Position numbers and translations under genes: made by a program. The notes below the pieces were generated by a model. It saw only the letters and a list, made by a program, of their open reading frames with translations, did not search any database and was not told the origin of the DNA. A DNA stretch of 9,945 bases from Candidatus Magasanikbacteria bacterium CG10_big_fil_rev_8_21_14_0_10_36_16 (GTDB taxonomy: Bacteria > Patescibacteriota > Patescibacteriia > Magasanikbacterales > UBA922), in assembly GCA_002773185.1 (NCBI GenBank), contig PFBU01000060.1, positions 1 through 9,945 on the forward strand, read 5' to 3'. Of the stretch, positions 1-5,980 are shown piece by piece; the stretch's first letter is position 1, and every line of letters begins with the position of its first letter.

Positions 1-115
1 ATAAAATCAAGATTTTGATTAGAGCTTTGGCAGACCTAAAAATCTGCAAACAAACTGACAAAAAACGAGTCAGAAATACTTTCTCGTGATTTGTCCTAGC
101 TACCCTTGGTGTGTA

Positions 116-280
116 GTGAAAGCAAAATTTGCCATGTCAATTGCCCTGGCTTCAGGAATCGCCTACATGGGTGCTGATAGCTGTGGGCTCACTGGTGCTA
201 TTGCAGGATTCCTTCTTGGAGGATTCCTCTCGTACTTGATTCTTGGAGCGAGACCAGACAGCTACAGAGAAAGAAGGTAA
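116..280 (+). CDS. Small glycine-rich two-helix membrane protein, unknown function
   Basis: I do not recognise a named family. From the GTG at 116 the product is 54 residues (MKAKFAMSIALAS...): two hydrophobic stretches (about residues 6-21 and 25-44) joined by a short Ala-Asp-Ser-Cys-Gly turn, then a basic tail rich in Arg. The second stretch has spaced glycines (GAIAGFLLGGF), typical of packed membrane helices, and the C-terminal positive charge suggests a cytoplasmic tail. Starts at GTG 86 and ATG 134 are also possible. I prefer 116 because it gives a Lys-rich N-terminus, and because a weak promoter-like pair (CTGACA at 55-60, TACTTT at 77-82) would place transcription start near 89, after the 86 codon. 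No Shine-Dalgarno is seen at any of the three. The gene is about 49% GC, far above its neighbours, and is followed by a hairpin and terminator, so it appears to be its own transcription unit. A non-coding RNA is the alternative. Confidence 0.45.
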   Translation: MKAKFAMSIALASGIAYMGADSCGLTGAIAGFLLGGFLSYLILGARPDSYRERR

Positions 281-297
281 CAGCCCCTAACACACGA

Positions 298-343
298 GGT
301 AGCCGTGGGCGAAAGGAACTTACACTTCCCTAGCCCACGGTCC
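298..343 (+). other. GC-rich hairpin in the 3' untranslated region
   Basis: CCGTGGGC (303-310) pairs perfectly with GCCCACGG (333-340). The stem extends outward by a G-T pair (302/341) and, past a two-base bulge, by GG/CC (298-299/342-343). An inner GGAA/TTCC stem (315-318/326-329) lies across an internal loop. It sits 17 nt after the stop of the small membrane-protein gene and directly before the terminator hairpin, so a transcript from this unit would end in two stacked hairpins. There is no U-tract of its own, so it is not itself a terminator. It may protect the 3' end, bind a protein or belong to a small RNA; the role is inferred. Confidence 0.6.
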
Positions 344-345
344 AG

Positions 346-377
346 AATCTTGAAACACAAGATTTTTTTTGTTTTTT
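346..377 (+). terminator. Intrinsic (Rho-independent) terminator
   Basis: A perfect 7-bp stem AATCTTG (346-352) / CAAGATT (358-364) encloses a five-base loop and runs into a T-tract: six more T, one G, then six T (365-377). The stem is AT-rich but the U-tract is long. It ends transcription of the left-hand unit and insulates it from the promoter that begins two bases later. Confidence 0.85.
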
Positions 378-378
378 A

Positions 379-387
379 TGGTATAAT
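379..387 (+). promoter_or_regulatory. Extended -10 promoter (TGnTATAAT) for the plus-strand operon
   Basis: A consensus TATAAT at 382-387 is preceded at the right spacing by TG (379-380), the extended -10 element recognised by housekeeping sigma factors. No -35 match lies 16-18 bp upstream; that stretch is occupied by the terminator stem and T-tract, which fits an extended -10 promoter not needing one. The expected transcription start is near 394, giving a leader of about 28 nt before the ATG at 423. Since no other promoter or gap is visible up to 7417, it may drive all six downstream genes. Confidence 0.65.
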
Positions 388-422
388 TCAAAAACTAGAA
401 AATAATACTAATAAACGACTCT

Positions 423-1826
423 ATGAAAAAAACAATCACCTACCTAGTCATAATTTCCATGCTTATTCCGCAAATTTCTTTGGCTACAGAATTCAACCCA
501 AATTACATTATCAGTGACGAAACTCTACAAAACAAAGATGCTATGAACCTCACCGACATTCAAGTTTTTTTACAAGAAAAAAATAGTACTTTGACCAATT
601 TCGTCACCGAGTATCAAGATGGACAAAACAGACAAGCATCTTATATCATCTACAACTCTGCACAACAATACAATATCAATCCAAAATACTTGTTGGTAAA
701 ACTTCAAAAAGAACAAAGTCTAATCACCGAAACTAATCCAAGTCAAAAACAACTAGACTGGGCCACAGGTTTTGGTGTTTGTGATGACTGTAGCAAAGAT
801 GATTCAAATATTCAAGATTACAAAGGTTTTGCCAATCAGGTAGAAAGTGCAGCCTTGGTAATAAGAAGTTATTACAACAAAGTGAACAGTCAAAATTGGA
901 TCAAGCGCGCCGGACAAACTTATATTATTGATGGTGAAAGTGTGACCCCTGCTAATAATGCCACTGCTTTCCTTTATACTTACACCCCTCATTTACACGG
1001 TAATGAAAATTTTTGGACAATTTGGCAAACATGGTTTGAACAAAGTTATCCCGATGGTACTTTGGCCAAAACAAAGGACGATCCAACTATCTATCTTATT
1101 CAAAATGGACAAAAAAGAAAATTTGACAACATGACTTCTTTGCTTACTCGTTTTGACACAAAATTAATTGTCACAGTCCCCCAATCTGAACTAGACAAAC
1201 TAGAATATGGCAATAACATAAAACTTCCCAATTATGCTATTGTCAAAGATGGTTCAGATTATTATTTATTAGACAATGAATACAAAAGAAAATTTGATAG
1301 TTATGATGTTGTGCGACAAATCGGCTACAATCCAGACGAAGTTATAGAAGTAGCCAACACTGACTTAGCTGATTATACTACAGGGCAAGCAATTTCTCTG
1401 GAAGAAAAAAATGTTACAGGTAGAATAGTCAAATTAAAAAACAGTGAAAGTCTGTATTACATAAAAGGAAATACCTACTCCCCTATCTTGGACAAAAATA
1501 CTGCCAAAATAAACTTCCCTACTTTGGAAATTGAAACAGTTGATTCTAGTGAATTTGCCAATTTAACTAGTATAAATCCAGTCATTCCCAAAAATGGTTC
1601 TCTAATTGGTATAGAAGGTAACCCAAATATTTATGTTATGGAAAATGGTAAAAAAAGACATATCACTGATGAAAAAGCTTTCAACACCTATGGCTACAAC
1701 TGGAACAATATAGTCTGGATAGATTTCTATGCTGGATTGATAATCCCAGACGGTGAGGCCTTGCAATTAGTAGAACAAATTGATAACTTAGATGTAGTTA
1801 CTACTAGTAGTACTCCTACTTTATAA
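423..1826 (+). CDS. Secreted protein: lysozyme-like domain plus four ~60-residue repeats
   Basis: The 467-residue product starts with a signal peptide (Lys2-Lys3, hydrophobic 5-20, likely cleavage after Ser-Leu-Ala21), so it is exported. Residues 24-208 resemble, from memory, the N-terminal region of proteins labelled 'hemagglutinin' in actinobacteria and CPR: an NYIISDE start, an NPKYLLVKLQKEQSLI helix with Glu97, an ATGFGVC segment with Cys120 and Cys123, and a closing ENFWTIWQTWF. The Glu97 helix recalls the catalytic Glu of lysozyme/transglycosylase folds, so peptidoglycan hydrolysis or binding is inferred, not shown. Residues 210-450 form four repeats of about 60 residues with a 'Y-L/V-I/M-x-NG-x-KR' core (near 223, 280, 345 and 404); the third lacks the Lys-Arg. 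Such repeats are common in secreted CPR proteins and may bind cell wall or glycan. The tail is Thr/Ser-rich, with no membrane anchor or sorting signal. It is the first gene of the operon, with no Shine-Dalgarno. Confidence 0.9.
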   Translation: MKKTITYLVIISMLIPQISLATEFNPNYIISDETLQNKDAMNLTDIQVFLQEKNSTLTNFVTEYQDGQNRQASYIIYNSAQQYNINPKYLLVKLQKEQSLITETNPSQKQLDWATGFGVCDDCSKDDSNIQDYKGFANQVESAALVIRSYYNKVNSQNWIKRAGQTYIIDGESVTPANNATAFLYTYTPHLHGNENFWTIWQTWFEQSYPDGTLAKTKDDPTIYLIQNGQKRKFDNMTSLLTRFDTKLIVTVPQSELDKLEYGNNIKLPNYAIVKDGSDYYLLDNEYKRKFDSYDVVRQIGYNPDEVIEVANTDLADYTTGQAISLEEKNVTGRIVKLKNSESLYYIKGNTYSPILDKNTAKINFPTLEIETVDSSEFANLTSINPVIPKNGSLIGIEGNPNIYVMENGKKRHITDEKAFNTYGYNWNNIVWIDFYAGLIIPDGEALQLVEQIDNLDVVTTSSTPTL

Positions 1827-1835
1827 ATTCAATTT

Positions 1836-2627
1836 ATGCCCATAGTATTTGCAGCCATTACACCACACCCACCCATCTTGATAGAGGGTATTGGAAAAGG
1901 CAAAAAAAACATTATCAACAAAACAGTAGAATCACTTAGCAAACTTGAACAAGATTTATACCTGACCAAACCTGATGTTATTGCCATTATTTCTCCACAT
2001 AGTGATACTTTTGATAATGTTTTTTCTGTCAATTTGTGTGAGAATTTTGTTTCACATTATGAAAAATTTGGTGATTTTGCCACTCATAATTCTTGGACAG
2101 GTGAAATTATTTTGCCATATATTCTAAAAGAAAAAGCTTACGAAAGAAATATACCTGTGCAACTTTTGACTGAGCCTAAATTGGATCATGGCACTTCTAT
2201 ACCTTTGGTAACACTCACTTCACACTTACAAAATATAAAAATTTTACCGATTGGTGATACTAAATTGGATGCAAAATCCCAATTGGAATTTGGACAATTA
2301 CTTTATAATATCTTTGCTGATTCTGAAAAACGCATAGCTATCATTGCCTCAGCTGATTTATCACACGCTCTCAATAGTGACTCACCTTCTGGTTTTCACC
2401 AAGCTGGACAAGAATTTGATAACAAAATAATTGAATTATTAGAAGCTCACAATACAGTTGGTATTGCCCAGATGAATCCAGAAATTATCAAAAACTCTGC
2501 CCAATGTGGTTATAGCCCTATTCTAATACTACTTGGCTGTCTCAAAAATATAAATTATACTTTCAAAAATTTATCTTATGAAACTGTGTTAGGTATCGGT
2601 TATCTAACCGGCGAATTTATATTTTGA
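1836..2627 (+). CDS. Memo-like protein (AmmeMemoRadiSam protein B / class III extradiol dioxygenase superfamily)
   Basis: The 263-residue protein has the LigB/Memo fold signature from its first residues (AAITPHPPILI) onward. Putative metal or active-site residues are His11, His55 (ISPHSDTF), His118 (LDHGTSIPL), Asp164 and His167 (ADLSH), and Cys214 (QCGYSPI). The D-x-x-H and the C-G-x-x-P-I pattern match the layout of human MEMO1, whose iron/copper ligands I recall as His49, His81 and Cys244, with Asp189/His192 nearby. That favours the Memo branch over true ring-cleaving dioxygenases, which use Glu as the third ligand. The reaction of bacterial members is not established. Their usual partners, an AMMECR1-domain protein and a radical SAM enzyme, are absent from this window. 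The ATG at 1836 places the HPP motif at the normal distance from the N-terminus. The gene lies 9 nt after the secreted-protein gene and 1 nt before priA, so it is almost certainly co-transcribed with both. Confidence 0.88.
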   Translation: MPIVFAAITPHPPILIEGIGKGKKNIINKTVESLSKLEQDLYLTKPDVIAIISPHSDTFDNVFSVNLCENFVSHYEKFGDFATHNSWTGEIILPYILKEKAYERNIPVQLLTEPKLDHGTSIPLVTLTSHLQNIKILPIGDTKLDAKSQLEFGQLLYNIFADSEKRIAIIASADLSHALNSDSPSGFHQAGQEFDNKIIELLEAHNTVGIAQMNPEIIKNSAQCGYSPILILLGCLKNINYTFKNLSYETVLGIGYLTGEFIF

Positions 2628-2628
2628 T

Positions 2629-4512
2629 GTGATACTAAAGATTATTCCTCTCACCCGCTTACCTAGAGCTTTTTCTACTTTTGATTATTTAACAAATGAA
2701 GAATTGGAAACTTCAGTAGAAATTGGCCAATTGGTAAAAATTCCTTTTCGCAACAAAGAAATCTTTGGAGTGATTTTTGCGATTGAAAAAAATACCAAAA
2801 ATGAAAAACTAAAAAATCTCATAGACATAGTAAACAAAACACCTATATTTAATCCAAAACAACTACAACTCTATACACAACTAGCTGAAATATATTTAGT
2901 TTCTCCTTCGGTATTTTTGAAAATGGCTTTACTTCCTTTGCAAAAAAGAAAATTAACAAAAATGCTCTTGAAAAAAGAAAAATTAAATAATAAAAAAGAA
3001 AAACCCACACAAGAATATTACTTTTATACTTCGCAAGATGAACATCAGAAATTATACAAAAACCTAAAAAACACAACACTCATCATCGTTCCCGAAGTCT
3101 GGCAAATAGAGGAAACAAAAAAATATCTTCCAACAAATTTGCAAATAAAAATTGTCACTTGGTATGCTGAATTGAGTAACAAAGAAAAATTTGAGAACTG
3201 GCTCCAAATAAAAAACAATGAAAAAAATATTATTATCGGTACCAGAAATGCTCTATTTCTACCATTCAACAATCTTGATCAAATAATCATAGACTACGAA
3301 CATGATGAAAATCTCAAAAGCTGGGATAGTGCCCCAAAATTTCACAGCAAAGATATAGTGAAATTCTTACAAAAGCTATATTCATGTGATTTGACTTTTG
3401 CCAGTTTTTCACCAAGTTTTGAAAAGTATTATGAGATAAACAAAGGTAATGTTAAACTAAATAAAAAACTAAACAAAGATAAATTGCTGTTTAAAAGAAA
3501 AAAAACAGACGAAAAGTCTTTAGCAATTGTCGTCAATTTTGCGAATACCAATTTTGTTCAGAACAAAAATATTTTTTCACTTGATTTGGAAGATGAACTA
3601 AAAAATTCAGAAGAAGACATCTTCATTTATCTCAATAGAAAAGGTTATGCTACTAGTACTATTTGTCAAAATTGCAACTTCGTAGAGTCTGATCCCCTCA
3701 CTGGCTTACCTTTGATCTATAAAAAAGAGCAAAATATTCTCTACTCAGCTTATAGCAATTTTACTAAGCCAGCCTCATCTACCTGCTCCAAATGTCATAG
3801 TGTATTAACCAGAATGTATGGCTATGGTACAGAGTTGGTGGAATCTGAACTAAAGAAATTACTGAACACCAAAACTACTCACAATATTATAAACATTGAT
3901 AAAGACACAGACTTGAGACAACTAGACGAAAAAAAACAAAATATTATTATCGGCACAATTGCTGCTTTCAAGTCTATAGACTGGAAAAAAACTGGTTTAA
4001 TAATTTTCTTAGATATTGATAGACAACTAGCTATTCCAGAATATTTAGCAGTAGAAAATATCTGGCACAACATCCAAGAAATAGAATACTATCGAAAAAA
4101 AGATAGTAAATTCTATATTCAATCCAACAAAACCGAACATGTTGTTTTTAAATCTCTTGGTGAAAAAGATAGGATATATCGGACAGACCTGGGCAGCCGT
4201 CAAAGCTTAGGTTTATTTCCTTACAAATATGTAGTAAAATACTACTACGGCGCTGACAACGAAGGGCAAAGCAAATTCCAGATAGAACAGACTACCAAAA
4301 ATTTTGGCTCAGTATTGACAAAAATCTCCAAAAATGTTACTATTCTTGGTCCTTATGAAATGCAACCAAAATATTTTCGAAGAAGGTATTGGTACAGTTT
4401 TGCTCTCAAAATCGCAGACAAAAATCCCTTTCTGATTATAAGGCAAATAAACCAACAAATACCTGGTAATTACAAAATAGATCCTAATCCAATTAGTCTT
4501 TTATCACCTTAA
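2629..4512 (+). CDS. priA: Primosomal protein N' (PriA) homologue with degenerate helicase motifs
   Basis: PriA recognises stalled replication forks and reloads the replicative helicase. This 627-residue protein keeps the architecture. Residues 1-50 match the 3'-end DNA-binding domain (FSTFDY, VKIPF). Residues 150-265 match the first RecA-like lobe (IIVPE, IIIGTRNALF, DYEH at 222-225, SFSPS at 259-263). Residues 346-389 hold a reduced zinc region, followed by YGYGTELVE. Residues 420-475 match the second lobe, and the C-terminus has LGPYEMQP, RRRYWYSFALK and the ending IDPNPISLL. The catalytic parts are eroded. The segment before LIIVPE, where GxTGSGKT belongs, has no Walker A; DEEH has become DYEH; the GT-x-M-x-x-KG-x-D motif is GTIAAFKSIDW; and QVAGRAGR is gone. 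It is probably not an ATP-driven helicase but may still act as a fork-binding loader. The GTG at 2629, one base after the previous stop, is the only start that preserves the normal N-terminus. Confidence 0.87.
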   Translation: MILKIIPLTRLPRAFSTFDYLTNEELETSVEIGQLVKIPFRNKEIFGVIFAIEKNTKNEKLKNLIDIVNKTPIFNPKQLQLYTQLAEIYLVSPSVFLKMALLPLQKRKLTKMLLKKEKLNNKKEKPTQEYYFYTSQDEHQKLYKNLKNTTLIIVPEVWQIEETKKYLPTNLQIKIVTWYAELSNKEKFENWLQIKNNEKNIIIGTRNALFLPFNNLDQIIIDYEHDENLKSWDSAPKFHSKDIVKFLQKLYSCDLTFASFSPSFEKYYEINKGNVKLNKKLNKDKLLFKRKKTDEKSLAIVVNFANTNFVQNKNIFSLDLEDELKNSEEDIFIYLNRKGYATSTICQNCNFVESDPLTGLPLIYKKEQNILYSAYSNFTKPASSTCSKCHSVLTRMYGYGTELVESELKKLLNTKTTHNIINIDKDTDLRQLDEKKQNIIIGTIAAFKSIDWKKTGLIIFLDIDRQLAIPEYLAVENIWHNIQEIEYYRKKDSKFYIQSNKTEHVVFKSLGEKDRIYRTDLGSRQSLGLFPYKYVVKYYYGADNEGQSKFQIEQTTKNFGSVLTKISKNVTILGPYEMQPKYFRRRYWYSFALKIADKNPFLIIRQINQQIPGNYKIDPNPISLLSP

Positions 4513-4514
4513 CT

Positions 4515-5015
4515 ATGACCCTAGACGTCATCACAATTCCAGATGAAAATCTAAGAAAAAGATCAGTGGAAGTTGGTCTAGATTTTGTGCACTCAGACGA
4601 AGCTCAAAAGTTCTTTGATGACATAATAAAAACCATGTACGACGACGATGGCATTGGTCTAGCAGCCCCTCAGGTTGGCAAAAATATTCGTGTCTGTGTC
4701 ATCGGCAAAGAGGCTCTAAAATTGGACAAACACAATACTTTGAACAATACCAAAGATCTGGTTCTGATCAATCCAACTTGGCAAAAAATGAACAAAAAAA
4801 CTCATATAGAATTAGAAGGTTGTCTGTCTGTGCCAAAAACTTACGGCAAAGTAAAACGCTACAAAAATGTTTATGTAGAAGCTTTGGATAGAAATGGCGA
4901 AAAAATGGAATTTGAAGCCAATAATTTCTTTGCTCGTGTTGTCCAACATGAAGTTGATCACTTAAACGGTATCTTGTTTATAGATAAAGCTACTGGAATT
5001 TATGAAGTAGAGTAA
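4515..5015 (+). CDS. def: Peptide deformylase
   Basis: This metalloenzyme removes the formyl group from the N-terminal methionine of new proteins at the ribosome exit. All three family motifs are intact in 166 residues: GIGLAAPQVG (46-55), EGCLSVP (101-107, metal-ligand Cys103) and QHEVDHLNG (144-152, metal-ligand His145 and His149, catalytic Glu146). Length and motif spacing are normal. A charged insertion near 64-80 (GKEALKLDKHNTLNNTK) lies between strands, as is common in type 1 enzymes. It begins 2 nt after priA and precedes fmt by 14 nt, reproducing the widespread priA-def-fmt order, so making and removing the formyl group are co-expressed. The start at 4515 fits the family N-terminus; there is no Shine-Dalgarno. 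Confidence 0.97.
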   Translation: MTLDVITIPDENLRKRSVEVGLDFVHSDEAQKFFDDIIKTMYDDDGIGLAAPQVGKNIRVCVIGKEALKLDKHNTLNNTKDLVLINPTWQKMNKKTHIELEGCLSVPKTYGKVKRYKNVYVEALDRNGEKMEFEANNFFARVVQHEVDHLNGILFIDKATGIYEVE

Positions 5016-5029
5016 TCTTTCATAAAAAC

Positions 5030-5977
5030 ATGAAAACATTAAAACATGAAAATAAAAAAACAGTCAAAATTGTTTTTTTTGGTACACATAGTTTTGCTTC
5101 GGTTATTCTCCAAAGTCTTATTAACGATAAAAGATTTGAAATAGAAAAAGTCATCACTCAGCCAGACAAACCAGTTGGACGTAAACAAATATTACAAAAA
5201 TCCCCAGTCAAAATCTTGGCTGAAGAACATGGTTTAGAAATAGAACAACCTGAGAATCTAAAGAACTATGAACTAAAAACTTTGAACTCCGAACTATTTA
5301 TTGTTGCTCAATACGGTCTGCTTATACCTGAAAGTATTTTGAATATTCCCAAATTTGGTACTATCAATACTCATACTTCCCTACTACCAAAATACCGCGG
5401 AGCATCCCCTATACAGTCAGCGATTTTTAATGGCGATACAAAAACTGGAGTAACAATTATGCTTATGGACAAAGGCATGGACTCTGGCCCAATTTTGAGC
5501 CAAAAGACAGTCAAAGTACTACCAGATGAAACTTATATAGAGTTAGATGCAAAAATGGCTCAAATCGCTTCACAATTACTCCTAGACACTATTCCTAAGT
5601 ATATTGATGGTGAAATAAAACCTCAAATACAAGATGAAGCGGAAGTGACTTTTTGTAAAAAATTAGATAGAGATGATGGCAAAATTGATTGGAAAAAATC
5701 TACAACAGAAATTTACAATCAATATCGTGCTTTCACACCTTGGCCAGGTGTCTGGACTACTTGGAATAACAAACGTTTAAAATTTTTGGCAATAAAACCA
5801 ACTGACAAAAAAATAGAAGCTGGTCAGGTACAGATAGAAAATGATACAATATACATTGGTACAGCTCAAAGCTCACTGGAAATACTAGAATTACAATTGG
5901 AAGGTAAACCAGCAATATCGAGCAAAGTATTTATCAATGGTTATGGTAAACAATTTGATAAAAGCTTTTTAAAATAA
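5030..5977 (+). CDS. fmt: Methionyl-tRNA formyltransferase
   Basis: The enzyme transfers a formyl group from 10-formyltetrahydrofolate to initiator Met-tRNA. The N-terminal Rossmann domain shows FFGTHSFA (16-23), VITQPDKPVGR (41-51), QYGLLIP (94-100), INTHTSLLPKYRGASPIQ (112-129) and MDKGMDSGPI (146-155). Catalytic residues Asn113, His115 and Asp151 have the same spacing as Asn108/His110/Asp146 of the E. coli enzyme. The C-terminal tRNA-binding OB-like domain carries RAFTPWPGVW (233-242) and the final EGK...FINGYG. At 315 residues it is full length. The N-terminus has about ten extra polar residues (KTLKHENKKT) before the usual KIVFFGT; no in-frame start codon lies nearer, so ATG 5030 stands. 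The short sequence AAAACATGAAAA occurs twice around the start (5026-5052), but the second ATG is out of frame. Confidence 0.97.
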   Translation: MKTLKHENKKTVKIVFFGTHSFASVILQSLINDKRFEIEKVITQPDKPVGRKQILQKSPVKILAEEHGLEIEQPENLKNYELKTLNSELFIVAQYGLLIPESILNIPKFGTINTHTSLLPKYRGASPIQSAIFNGDTKTGVTIMLMDKGMDSGPILSQKTVKVLPDETYIELDAKMAQIASQLLLDTIPKYIDGEIKPQIQDEAEVTFCKKLDRDDGKIDWKKSTTEIYNQYRAFTPWPGVWTTWNNKRLKFLAIKPTDKKIEAGQVQIENDTIYIGTAQSSLEILELQLEGKPAISSKVFINGYGKQFDKSFLK

Positions 5978-5980
5978 AAA

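Noticed and set aside
1..377. tmRNA, RNase P RNA, SRP RNA or 6S RNA
   Set aside because: I looked for the tRNA-like ends and tag reading frame of tmRNA and the conserved core motifs of RNase P RNA and found neither; nothing resembling the SRP or 6S plan stands out.
305..517. Plus-strand reading frame across the hairpin, terminator, promoter and start of the secreted-protein gene
   Set aside because: It crosses clear non-coding signals and overlaps a gene with a signal peptide in another frame; its composition is not protein-like.
3226..3957. Near-identical DNA words coding Asn-Ile-Ile-Ile-Gly-Thr at two places in priA
   Set aside because: They correspond to equivalent strands of the two RecA-like lobes and similar codon choice; no duplication beyond the motif is visible.
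2849..4073. Minus-strand open frames opposite priA
   Set aside because: They are antisense shadows of a well-supported PriA frame, rich in Phe/Ile/Ser from reversed A-rich codons and without recognisable motifs.
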